Shown here: in pieces, positions 10,464 to 24,319 of the stretch | How positions within the stretch are numbered: position 1 is the stretch's first letter | Layout of the letters: each line of letters begins with the position of its first letter | Assembly (NCBI RefSeq): GCF_000327385.1 | Contig: NW_008708797.1 | Coordinates: forward strand, 131,693 to 195,692 | DNA from: Lottia gigantea | Taxonomy: Eukaryota > Mollusca > Gastropoda > Lottiidae | Direction of reading: 5' to 3' | Length of the DNA stretch: 64,000 bases | Program-made: the position numbers and the translations under genes | The notes under the pieces: model-generated | Database searches by the model: none | The model's input: only the letters and a program-made list of their open reading frames with translations | What the model was told of the DNA's origin: nothing

Positions 10464-13400
10464 CTACTTTTTATCTTTTTCTTGAATACTGGCAATTAAT
10501 TTAGGTGAAATAGGCATTTCTTCTTCACTCATAAATGTAATCACCTCCTTTAAAAACAAAATACAGAGAAAGATTAAATTCACGGATAATAGTCATAATT
10601 TAGAAAGAGTTGCCTGTTATTTTTCAATTTTCAACTTCAGAAATCATGAGAACTTGTTGGTTTTACAATGTTCTTAGTCAAAGAACAAGTGTACAGAGTA
10701 CAATGCTCTTTATTGATTTCTGGACATATTTCATTGTCCTCACTCCTTCATGATAATACACAAATCAATACACAAAACAATTTCTATAATAATTTAACTT
10801 ACTTACCATAGCTTTAGTAACTACTTCTTCTTCTAAACATGTACTAGCCAACTGACTTAATGCTTGTACACTACAAAATATCAACAACATTGATGAAATT
10901 CAAACACCACTATTAACTTTTATCATACCAAGTTTCATCTAAATCTTTTAAGATTACTGCCTTCTGGAGTGTTTACAAGCTAAAAATTGAACGCGTTTTC
11001 AAGAACAAGGGCAATAACTCATACTAAATATTTTTCAATTTTTCTGATTTTCGATAGAGTTTACCCTTGGGCATTAACAAACACTCACACCAAGTTTCAT
11101 AAAAATTCATCCAGAATTGTGCATTCTAGAGAGTTTAGAAGCTAAAATTGAATGTGTTTTCGAGAACAAGGGCAATAACTCATACTAAATATTTTTCGAT
11201 TTTTATAATTTCCAATAGGGTTTATACTTTGGTGATTACAAACAACCATACCAAGTTTCCTCGAAATCAATCAAGAATTGTGCCTTGTAGAGTGTTTATG
11301 AGCAATTGTGGACGGACGGACATTTTTTATTAGGATTTTACATTTTTACATATACATAACATCTCAGCTTACTTCGAAAATCTTTATAGACTTACTTAGC
11401 CATTCCAGGAAATCTTTTTCTATTCGTAGCTAGATCAATAAATAATTGCCTGAAATATAAAAAAATTCATATTCTTCTACAGGTATGTCAATATCTAGCA
11501 AGAAACACAGCTGCTTTTGCTTCTAGTTTTATTAGTGGAAGCCATCTACTTTTTATAGCACCTTGAAGCGTTCTAACCACCGAAAACTATATCATAATAT
11601 CTTGTAATGTAATATTTAGTTAGTCACAATAGTTTTGTATGCATCTTATCTATATCAAGATTTATTTCTTTAACAAACTTAAATCAAATACTTTGACCAA
11701 TCATCAGACAATAGTGTTTTTGTGTCTAAAATATCAAACAAAGAAAACTTCTCTTTTTGTAAAGTTTAGCTTGGCACTGACATAAGCATGACTCTGATTG
11801 AGATAAAATAATTAGCATATATCAAATACAATTTCAAGGTTAACAAAAGGAAAGATATTCAGGACCATGGGATAAGGTGATCAGAATAACCTATGGAACA
11901 GGTATAAAACCCAAGGGAACTTACCAAGCTTTGTTTAGTTGGTTTCCATTCAAATACACAAGGATTAATTTACAAATCAAATCAGCAGAAATCCTAAGAA
12001 TAGAAAAATGATTTGCTTACCAAGTAAGTACACATAACTTAAATTGATCTAGATCTATTATCTCAAAATATAAGCTATTGAAACCTTAAATAAAGTAGCA
12101 GACCCGTGTCTAAGGGCTGTTGAATCACATTGTTAATCATTTTGCTCATCTTCCCCCCTTTTGACCCTTGTCTAGCTAAGGGCCTATAAAGTAATGACAT
12201 ACATTTTGAGCAATTGATAATCTTGATAATGATGATTTGGTAGAGAGGCAAATTTACCTTTCGTAATGTATACAAAATTTCCGAAAAATCCATAAAAAAA
12301 ATTATATCAAAAATTTGTAAACAAAATGTAAATAATTATACAAAAAAAACAAATGATATCTTTCTTTAAATGAAGTGACAATCAAACTTTGTTAAGACAG
12401 AACCCAGTTCTAAGAGATGAACTTTGGTTAGGTAATAATCTAATTCTATTACAGGTTAATGGCCAAATCAGATTATTTTATCTTTTTAAAAAGTGCTACA
12501 GGTAGTCTCAGTATAAGAATTATAATAAAACACAGTCAATAAGTTTATGTTTAGTTATAAACCAATACCAAGTTAGATTTCAATGTCATCCAAGAATAAT
12601 AGGATCACTTATATTATTATAGTCAGAAAAAACAATACCAAGTCAGATTAACTTTTCTCTTTGAAAAGTGGTACAGGTAGTCATCATCTGTAGTTCATTC
12701 ATAGAATGATAGGATGATGTACATCTGTCTTATAAAACATCAATACTTACGTGATTCTGAATTTCTCATTGCTAAGCAGTAAAGTTTTGTTTCTTTTCTC
12801 TACCAGGGTGTCAACCATGTTACAAAACTGGTTCTGTAACTACAATAAGACATTAAGTATGTTAATAATACTATGTACATGTAGTTATTTTAAAGTGACA
12901 CATAACATTATTCTCTGAAACAGTGCATAAATACGGCAACAAAAATTAATTCAATATCTTAATGATATAAAAGCTGAATTCATGTTTATATAATAATGAT
13001 ATTTATATATATGCTGAGCTTGCGATGACGTTGACAAATCTTCAAAAAAAATTTGACCACTTTTTCTTAGAATATCACCATAGGGATTTACGGATTATCA
13101 GCAATCAGTTTAAGGCATCTCCACTATATTTAGTATGGTTTATACAAACTGAATGTGTAGTTGAGCAAACACATTTCTGTACATCAGAGTCTGATCCAAA
13201 ACATAAACAGTATTTGTAGTTTAAGTAATTATCAACACAATGAGAGTTTATTCTATACCTAAAAATAAAGTTCACTGTTCGTGTTATGAATTGGACCTGG
13301 ATGAACTGAAATATCTTTGATCTTGACTATAAAATTATTTCATTGTATACTTTACTCAATTCAGTCTGACCGTTTAAATACTTACATCATCTTTAAATGT

Positions 13401-16400
13401 CTGTTTGGCTACCAGACTGAAAAACATTTGAATCTCGTTTTGAAAACGATAATATTCTCCCATGGACAACGCTGAAATAACAAATGAGAAGATAGCGTAA
13501 ACAAACTCATCCACATCATAAAATTATAAAATTTGTTCAGTTTTATAATGTATGGGAAATAAGGGGTCAACTAAATAGTCCTGTGGGCTCAGATTGACCA
13601 ATCAAATTGGTACACTTCTAGATAATGTGTTCCTTCATGTGTTTGTGTGTATTATCTAACTTAGGCAATACATAATTCATTGACCCAATCAAATCTGTCT
13701 GTCAAATAAGTGCACCATGGGTACACTGAAACTGAAAGTTCTTGCAGGTCTGGACATTCTGTGATAAAAAACATATTGCCAATTCAATAAAGCCAAGATC
13801 ATACCAGTCCAGATATCTAAAAGATAATGATATTCTTCTGTTAATTCTATCAATGGAAATAAATCAACATATTCTTTCTTCATTGCTGTTGTCTGCAAAA
13901 TTTATATCAAAAAAAACATTTACAGTCTGATAAACATTACAACTTATACAATAATTTTTGTTATAAAATAACATTTGTTATAAAGTATATTCTATCAATA
14001 TTACATTTCAAATCACAAACATTGATGAGAAAAATAAATGTCTTAAAAGGAAAGGGATCTAGAGAATTCACAGAAGCCATGAAGTTCTGCATTCACACCT
14101 ATTTTAAATCCATTTTACCCACAAACATTTTTTTTTTTGTCTTTAAAGTTCACCATTCTAGCTTTACAAATTTCAGCAACACATCACTCAAGTAGTTTGT
14201 GTCACTGAAAATTGCGCAATAATGGTATAAAATTTCTACAGCTCATCTACACTTTTACCAAGAATAACTCCAGTTAACACAGGGTTAAGCTTTATACATA
14301 TGGGCCCTGATTTACATGTATTGTATATTAACATAATGTACAATCTTTACTTACATAAGGTATCAGTCTTCTAAACTCTTTCATAACTTTATGAATATCT
14401 CCTTGTTGAATTAGGAATTGAAAATACCAATTACTAAAATAGATAGAAACAATGATAAATGATAACCATAGCATACCTTATAGAGATAACTCCAGCATAT
14501 CTTGTATTGCATTCGTATTGTATCTGTCCTTAGAATACAACACTTATCTGGTACACACTTAACACTTAAACAATATCTGGTATGCCAAAATAAAGGTGGA
14601 AAGAATAAGAATGACAACTTACTGCAATAAACCACCTCGATCTGACATCAAATTTGGATTTTTGTCATAAAACTTGAGTAATTTACCACAAAGCTCATCA
14701 TCACGGAGGTTTCTTGATATCTACAAAATATATTTTACAAAAATGTAGCTTTATCAACATTCAAATTTCTTATATCTGACACAGTTCTTCTGTTATCTAT
14801 ATTGTAAATATATACAGATAATTCATATAGGCTCAAGCAAATGTAAAATCTGTCTGGATAATTCCCCAACCACCATTTGTTAGACATATGAGATGATATC
14901 ATGCCTTACACTCTCTAACCACTGGACTACAAACCATCTTGTTATAATTATAGTTACTGAATTAAAATAGAAGTTATGAAACTTACAATCATCATGACTT
15001 GAATACAAAATGAACCTATAAATAGAAAATAAAAGGTTGATCAAGGCAAATAATTCATAAATTAGAAAATATAAAGCGAACAATTCTAGAGAAAATTTGT
15101 TGCAGGTTATAATGATGGCCATTGCATGTCATAAAGGTCATTTATACACATTAAAATATGATATGGTAATGTGAAAATCTGATTGTAATAAAAAATAAAA
15201 AAAAATTCACAATGTCTTATCATGCAGTTCTATTCTTACATTTATTATAAGCCAATCAAAATTGTCAAATTTGAATTTTAAGGAATATCTAAAAACTTAC
15301 TTGAAAGGAAATAAGACTCCATATTATCTTCATGAAAGACATAATTAGCTTCTAAATAATCCATAACTTGATGTAGTAAATAAGGATCTCTATCTAGAAA
15401 ATTCAACAAAATAGATGATGACTATTATATAGCAGCTTTGTTTACATTTGGACTTTTGAAATAACAACAACCCTAAAGGATCATTATTTTTGAAATTGTC
15501 TTAATCAAGCATCGCATAAATTTCTGATTTAAGAACTTTTAGATAATGGGTCTAACTGAAAACAAAACCAAAATAGACAAAAGTTAGCCTTTGTAGCTCA
15601 TCTGGTTTTATGATTATTTTGAAAAAGTCTCATCTAATTCATAGCCAGGAGACATGCTTTGTTTAAAAGTGGGTTGAGACTGTGACAACTAATCAAACAA
15701 TAGACAAGAAATTGAACATGTTAGAGAATGAGCTTAAATAATATAACAATACATAATCATCATACTTACGGCGCTTGGTGCCTTCCATTTTTAGAACATA
15801 AGCAGATGAGTGTGGGCTATATACAATATCCAATAAGAATCTAAAACATCCTAAAGTAGGCTCTGAAATACATGTACAACACATCAATAAACATGTAGCC
15901 TACCACTGTGAACTAAGATCTGACCAATAAAGATGCTATTAATGAATATGTACCAAGATCTCATCAATAAATGTGACGTTTGGATGTGAACTCAGATCTG
16001 ACCAATAAATGTACCAAGATCTCATCAAAAACATGTATCAAGATCTCATGAATAAACATGTTTTAAGATCTCATCAATAAACATGTTCCAAGATCTCATC
16101 AGTAAACATGTTCTATGATCTCATGAATAAACATGTTTTAAGATCTCATCAATAAACATGTTCCAAGATCTCATCAATAAACATGCTCCAAGATCTCATC
16201 AATAAAAAGGTACCAAGATCTCATCAATTAACATGTTCCAAGATCTCATCAATAAACATGTTCTAAGATCTCATCAATTAACATGTTCCAAGATCTCATC
16301 AATAAACATGTACCAAGATCTCATCAATAAATATGTACAAAGATCTCATCAATAAATATGTTCCAAGAACTCATTAATAAACATGTACAAAAAACTCATC

Positions 16401-19400
16401 AATAAATATGTACCAAGATCTCATATATAAACATGTACAAAGATCTCATCAGTAAACATGTTCCAAGATCTCATCAATAAACATGTTCTAAGATCACATC
16501 AATAAACATGTACCAAGATCTCATCAATAAACATGTTCCAAGATCTCATAAATAAACATGCTCTAAGATCTCATCAATAAACATGTTCCAAGATCTCATC
16601 AATAAACATGTACCAAGATCTCATCAATAAACATGTTCCAAGATCTCATCAATAAACATGTACCAAGATCTCATCAATAAACATGTTCCAAGATCTCATC
16701 AATAAACATGTTCTAAGATCTCATCAATAAACATGTTCCAAGATCTCATCAATAAACATGTACCAAGATCTCATCAATAAACATGTTCAACAATCTAATC
16801 AATAAAATGTACAAGGATCTCTGCAATAATATATATAAGTATATGTACTAAAATGAGATCTCATGAATATAAATGACATGCTAGTATCGAGTTCATGTAT
16901 CAATAGAAAATATTACTGAACTATATAATAAAATTACCTATGTTTAACTTTTTCATTTCATTAAATACTGTTATGGCATAACTCTTGTCCGAAGTTCCTA
17001 TCCATGCTAAAACACTTAATACTGCTTCAAAAGTTTTTACTGTTGGCTTGACACCATTAGCTTCCATTTCAGTTAATAAATTCTGAAAAAAAGTTCAATA
17101 TTTAAATCTAACACTTCACATTATAGTGTATATTCTGATTTATGGTTTACCACTTGATAAGAGTTCAATCTTAAAACTACCTATGACAATTTTTTCAGAA
17201 ATATAATCCAAATCAAAGTCAAATGAAATAAAGATAGCTTGCCACGCAATTTTGACAATTTACAGTTTCATCAAGATTTCAAAATTAGAACTTCTATCTT
17301 GTCAACAAGCCAAATTAAAACCCTTTAACCAATCACTACTAAATTCAAACTTGACTTAGATGTCATCAATAATGCATACCAAGTTTAAATAAGATTGATT
17401 AAGTATTTTATCTTCTATCGTATGTACAAGCCAAACTTAAACCATTTAAATGAGTATTATCTTATTCCAACTTGACCCAGATCTAATCGATATATAATAT
17501 CTTGGTAATTACTCTTAAAACATTCATCATTGTTGACATGCCAGTTGACATGCCATGATACACGTATTTATGACAATACCTTTCATTCCATAAAAGAATG
17601 GAATCACACTTTTTTCACTGACTTAACAGAAATTGTTGGAAACTATTTATAAGACGATTGACATTTACTGCTCTATCAACTACATTACCAAATATCACAG
17701 TAACTGTTATAAACTATAACATAAAACTATCATGAAAATATCAATATTCATCTTATTATCCTAGTTATTGTTATTATTTCAAGTCCCAGTGTGTTATCAT
17801 ACTGTCAATTCTTTTTTTTTTTTTTTTTTTCCATTTTTACACACCTTCCTGAGCTTAGACTGCAGTAGTTGCAACAATCATTCAACTTTCTTGAACCTTA
17901 GATAATGGCAATGTTGTGCATAAATATAAATTGAAACATTTTTGCGCAACCGGAAGTGCTACAGTTCAACATGTGCAAAACTCGAAAATTGGCTCTAGAA
18001 GGCGCATTTTCCTGGGGTTTTCAATTTTAACATCCGGTGGCTAATGTCGACTAGATAGCACTTGAAAAATTTCGAAATTCGAAACTTTTTGCGATCAGAT
18101 TTTTCAATTTTTTGGCTACTTTTTTGTTTTTGCATCGATTGATCTGAAATTTAAAATGCAAATAGACATCACTTAAGTAAATGATATGATACAGTCAGAT
18201 TTTTTACGTCATTTCCGGTTTTGAAGTTTGAGTCACTTGAAGTCCACAATCGAATCTGTCGAATAACTTCCAGTGAAATTTATCAAAATGAACGGAATTT
18301 CGTTGATCGATATAAAATAAAAATCTATGGCCGATTTTAAAATAAAATTCCGACTGGAAGTCCTTAGGAATAAACTAAACCTGCGTAATTTTGGTGTCGA
18401 TGTAATCTGCTGTCGAAAGTCTACAAAACATTGGGAGCCGATTTTTGAATTTCGCTTTTGCGTTTTTGCAATTTCCGGTTGAATTTTTTCAAAGTTTATT
18501 TCTTGTGACCTTTGATGACCTTGACCTTCATAGGATCAAAGGTCATATTGACCTTGGATATCATTTGATACTTTGACCTTGACCTCCGACATGTACTTTC
18601 GGTTTTATAGCTTCTCTTGTACTTTACATAGATATATAACAATCGTTTTTTTAAAGCAAAATTGAAATTTGTGAAGACGAATTTCAATTTTGNNNNNNNN
18701 NNNNNNNNNNNNNNNNNNNNNNNNNNNNNNNNNNNNNNNNNNCGATTGTTATATATCTATGTAAAGTACACGAGAAGCTATAAAACGAATTTCAATTTTG
18801 CTTTAAAAAAACGATTGTTATATATCTATGTAAAGTACACGAGAAGCTATAAAACGAATTTCAATTTTGCTTTAAAAAAACGATTGTTATATATCTATGT
18901 AAAGTACACGAGAAGCTATAAAACGAATTTCAATTTTGCTTTAAAAAAACGATTGTTATATATCTATGTAAAGTACACGAGAAGCTATAAAACGAATTTC
19001 AATTTTGCTTTAATAAAACGATTGTTATATATCTATGTAAAGTACACGAGAAGCTATAAAACGAATTTCAATTTTGCTTTAAAAAAACGATTGTTATATA
19101 TCTATGTAAAGTACACGAGAAGCTATAAAACGAATTTCAATTTTGCTTTAAAAAAACGATTGTTATATATCTATGTAAAGTACACGAGAAGCTATAAAAC
19201 GAATTTCAATTTTGCTTTAAAAAAACGATTGTTATATATCTATGTAAAGTACACGAGAAGCTATAAAACGAATTTCAATTTTGCTTTAAAAAAACGCTTG
19301 TTATATATCTATGTAAAGTACACGAGAAGCTATAAAAGCAAAAGTTTTTTTTTTTTACAATATTAGCGACTTTTTGAGCTTGGTGTATGTATATCTTATG

Positions 19401-22400
19401 ACATTTGGAATATAACTAGACACTTTGAATATGAATTCACCTATGACAAAAAAACTTATGTGGGCGTGGCACATCCGGGTTGAATTACTTATTGTTTACA
19501 TTTAGAGGCTGGGGCATAACTCGCATAGGATGCGTTTGTTCAAAAAGGGCCTTTGCACACAATTACCTCATCCTTTTGGCCAGTTTGTGTTAACAGCTCA
19601 ATTGTTTCAGCTTTATAGTTCCAAAAAAGGAACGGGTTTTTTACATTTGGATATTTTCATTTTTCGATTTTGACCTTTGTTGACATTTGTTGACCTATAT
19701 CTTTTGACCTGTTTATGTAGGAGCTTGAAATTTGGAACATAACATAACATTTTGAATATCAATTAACCTATGCAAAAAAAATTGAGGTGGGCGTGGCACA
19801 TCCGGGTTTAATTACTCATTATTGACATTTTTGGCCAGGGGCATAACTCGCAAAGTATACATTTGTTCAACATGGAACTTTGCACACAATTACCTCATAT
19901 TTTGAGCCACTTTGTCTTAGAATTTCGGTTGTTTCCACTTCATAGTTCAAAATAACTTTTGTAGGATCAAACGTCATTGGCATTGGCTATCTATTTATAC
20001 TTTTATATTTGCTGTCCTATGTCAACTTTCGGTTTTATAGTCGTGTGCAATTTGAAATTTTGATGACGTATATCTCTTGATCTTGACCTTTTTAGACCTT
20101 CTCCTTTACAAGGTCAAAGGTCATTGACCTTGGCTATCTGCTGATACTTTTATTTGTGATATCTAGCGTCTACTTCCGGTATTAGAATCTTCTAAAAAAT
20201 AAAAATTTCTCAACATTAGACTGTTCTTGAACTTGACCTAATCATCGTCCATGGTTGATTTTTTAGGGTTCTTTAGCAAATTACTACATTTGCAAAGTCC
20301 CACTCTGTGCCACGAGTGGCTCTGGTTATTATTATTATTATTATATCAGGATACGTACTGTATTGTGGCATGATTGGCAATGGATGGACAGAATGATGTG
20401 GCATATAAAAGGCATAAAGGATTATCATTTCTGACTCAATAAAATAGGAAATGTATTCTTACCTCAATAGGATCCATAGAATCTGCTATTTTACTATATG
20501 ATTGGATTAATTTATTATATGATTCCAAGTCAACTATAACAAAAGAAAGATAGCTTTTTTATACAGTATTGAATATCATGTTTTTTAATCTTCAAAAATA
20601 AACCAATGAACATTTCAAAACGTCTTAAACCAATGAACATTTCCAAACGTCTCAAATCTCAAAACTATCAAATTAAATGAGGTAAAAACAAGTCCAACTT
20701 TCTGAATCATTCAATAGAAATAAATGTTTCAGGATGGGTGATAGCATCTTTGGCAAAGAGCCAAAAAGGCCCGTAACAGAACAGGAACTGTTAACAGAAA
20801 TTTTGTAATAGTTTGAAAAATTTAGAATTTCATCAATATTAAGAACATTCTAGAATTCATCAATGTAGCTAAACACTTTCATCCAAATATGTTGAAGGTC
20901 GTAGATTACATTAAAAGAATGATGAAACATAAGCACAATATACTGTACATTTTACCTGGTATTTTAGAAGAAACCATTTCAAGATAAAGTTTCTGAGCAC
21001 TCTCATTATCGCCATGCTGAAAATATCAAAAATAAAATTCAGTAGTTCTAATGCCGTAGTTCTTGTTTTTTTTAGTTTCTTTTTGTTCTGCAGGTTCATC
21101 CAGTTCTATTCTTGATCTAGAAATGTTGTAAACACACAATGATTTCTATGGATTATCTTGTCTGTAAACAATTTACATTATTCAAATGCTCTATTAAAAA
21201 AAATGTTCACTCCTTGTGAAGAATTCAAAGATATAACAGTAACCCTGCCTTAAATGATATAAGCCCTTGTGTTATTTTACTATTCAACTTGAAAAGAAAT
21301 GATCGTATGACATATCCAATGTAAGATAGCCATCTAAAATGCTGGCAATATTTTAGTGCTGTATCAAAGGTGAAAAGGCTCAAACTCTCTTGATGATATA
21401 TTACTAACCTCAGCTCGGCCTTGTAATAAAGTATTGTAAGCTCTGGCTGGTTTTGTAGGTAATTCTTTGAATAATTTTTCAGCCTCATTATTTTTCCTAA
21501 AACATAAAAAAAAGTCCAACTGGTTCTAAAATTAATACAACAAAAAATATATTACAAACACACAATGAAATAATCATGCATAATTTTTCATTATACAATA
21601 ATTGTACTTGTCCACAGTTCACAATGATAACAGAATTACATTTCACCAAATATTTCTGTATAAAAAAAGTTCATTTGGAAATTTATATGTAATTTTCAGT
21701 TTCGAATGAGATCAGATTTCACAGGTCTCTACAAAATGTCTGATTGGCAAAGAAATAAATCAACAGCCTTAGATGCTAATTCTAAATCTCTATTATATTT
21801 TTATGGGCCCAAAGACATTCTAAGACAAGGACCCAAAGACATTCGAAGACAATTGAAATAATATCTAAAAAATTTGTGTAATGTAAAGAAACAAATTTTC
21901 AGTTCAGAGTAGACAAAGAGTAATATTTTACATTATATTTGATGTCTTGCAAGGATATTCATAATAAAATACTTTACCGCCAAGATGGCTCTAGGTGAAC
22001 ATTTTCATAAAACTTAGAGTAGAGTTTTTCTTCCTTTATGGCATCAATTGGAGGTTTTCTGCAATTATATACACACAGTAGATCTAATAAATCTAACTTA
22101 GTATCTAAACTAACTTCATCATCTGAAACAAATTTCATACAAATAATCAGTTCATCGGTACACAACATTTGACAAACCCAGAATCAGAGTGGTATCTTGT
22201 GTTCAAAAAAAAGAAAAAAATATTAGCAGTTCAAGATGGATGTCATTTCTAAGATTCAAATTTCAAGGTGGTTGTCACTGCAATGACTGCAAAGAAAAAA
22301 ATTTCAAGCACAATGTCAGTGCCAAGATTCCCCTTCAAGATGGGTGTCAGTGCCAAGATTCACCTTCAAGATGGGTGTCAGTGCCAAGATTCCCCTTCAA

Positions 22401-24288
22401 GTTGGGTGTCACTGCCAAGATTCACCTTCAAGATGGGTGTCAGTGCCAAGATTCACCTTCAAGATGGGTGTCACTGCCAAGATTCACCTTCAAGATGGGT
22501 GTCACTGCCAAGATTCACCTTCAAGATGGGTGTCACTGCCAAGATTCACCTTCAAGATGGGTGTCACTGCCAAGATTCCCCTTCAAGATGGGTGTCACTG
22601 CCAAGATTCACCTTCACAATGGGTGTCACTGCCAAGATTCACCTTCACGATGGGTGTCACTGCCAAGATTCACCTTCAAGATGGGTGTCACTGCCAAGAT
22701 TCACCTTCACGATGGGTGTCACTGCCAAGATTCACCTTCAAGATGGATGTCACTGCCAAGATTCCCCTCAATATGGATGTCACAGAAAAGATTTAATCTG
22801 TCATGAAAGAAACCTGTAGTTCTGACCTATAACAGAGTATTGATAGTCAGATGTACTTACTTGTTGATTTCAAAAAATCAAAAACTTCTATAGCATCAGA
22901 AACATTACGAAGTCTAATTCGTTCTTTTAAGGCTTCCTCACATGGATTTTTGAATTTATATTGAATTTGTTTCGGTTCACATGTCTATAATATATAAAAA
23001 AACATACAACATATAGTAGCCATTCAAAAAAGGGTGTATAATATCAGATTGATATTGATTTATATCAAATGGAGTTTTACATCCTCTATTTATAACCAAG
23101 GCAGTCAACTTCAGTTTACATCGTGATATATCTAATGATATTTCACAGATACAATCTTCAATGTGGCTACTCTATTTTGATTTCGAACAGTCGAAGGCAT
23201 ATCGTATAGTACTCCATTCCTTTGTTTTTCATTCCACTTAGATGAAAAACACTTTTTCAGTTTCACAGACCAGCAATGCCAGGAATTTAGCAGACAGCTT
23301 TCTTCATTCTTCCAATCAGTTTAAATCTTTATGAGTTGCTTAGAATTAAGAGTGTAATATTTTCACTTACAGGTAAATAGCGTTCAGGATAATTTCTATA
23401 TTTAAGAAAGCCTTTAGGATAATTATCTATAATAAAGCGTGCTGCTCTACGACCTGCACCTATAGCTTCTGCATGTTTTTTCTAGTAAAAAGAAGGAAAT
23501 ATCTTTTAATACCATCACCATTTACACCCTTTTTAATTAATCAAATCTAAATAATTTAAATTACAGTCAGACTTATTATACATGAATATTGAAAGATGTC
23601 AGAAAAACTAGATTTACTTTAATGTTTTTTTTTTAATCATGTTAACGCATTTATAAAGAAGAAATGAGCTGTTCCATTCATCACTTAAATCTAAATAATA
23701 GTATCTTTCTATCTCACAGCAATTGTTCATTTACAGGCTAATAGTGATATACAATCCATATTTCTATATAAGAGTAAAAACAAAAACTATATGAGCTACC
23801 TTATTATGATGTTCAAAAGTAGTAAGATACGGATCATCAATGAAACAATAATCTGGCCCAGTACTATCCTGAAATACAAGAGAAAGAAATTTCCGTTATA
23901 ATTATTTATAAATGTATCTTTTATATCATTAAGATTGGTGGGCAAGCACTGTTATGTCACAACTTAGAACCTTGAAAACTTTTATTCTCCAATAGAAAAC
24001 ACAACTTCAGGGCAAAATTTTTCAGTTTTGAATATCATATTTACTACTTCTAAATTCGTATTTTCCATATTTCTGAGGTGTAGTAGAGATCATGGCAGAA
24101 CAGTGCTCCTAACTATTGTGGGAGCATTTATAAGCATCAATGAGACTTATATAAGGAAAAAATAGATCAACATACCCTTTCTACAGTAGCAGAGAGAGCT
24201 CGTAATATTGCTGTTGGTTCCCTGAAAACATAGACAGTGTCTCTTTATGCAAATTAATTCAATATCTTTTCTTGTAGTAAACAATTTG

Positions 24289-24319
<31 letters not shown>

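Larger units (their letters stand above)
17781..20325 (+). mobile_element. Helentron-like (HINE/pearl type) non-autonomous element in PTCD3 intron 11
   Basis: Begins AAGTCCCAGTGTGTTATC and ends with GCAAAGTCCCAC (20292-20303), a GCCAC-GA-GTGGC hairpin (20309-20320), then TCTGG next to a TTA microsatellite. A second copy of the family starts at 63819 with the fuller 5' end GTGGGACTTTGC, the reverse complement of the 3' GCAAAGTCCCAC. This architecture (subterminal inverted repeats, 3' hairpin, internal minisatellite, AT-rich target) matches Helentron-type rolling-circle elements and bivalve pearl elements. Inside are a 69-bp array, two diverged copies of a roughly 300-bp block (GTGGGCGTGGCACATCCGGG at 19459 and GGTGGGCGTGGCACATCCGG at 19786) and repeated GACCTTGACC stretches. 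No protein gene was seen. Superfamily is inference. Confidence 0.55.

Noticed and set aside
15920-16830. Array resembling a CRISPR locus by regular spacing
   Set aside because: Units are contiguous with no unique spacers, and this is a eukaryotic intron.
18662-19366. 234-codon frame of 23-residue repeats
   Set aside because: Produced by a 69-bp array and spanning an N gap; no start context, no domain.
22189-22819. Three overlapping frames with Cys/His-rich repeats resembling metal-binding motifs
   Set aside because: All three frames of one 31-bp intronic minisatellite are open; the Cys-His pattern is the repeat read in frame.
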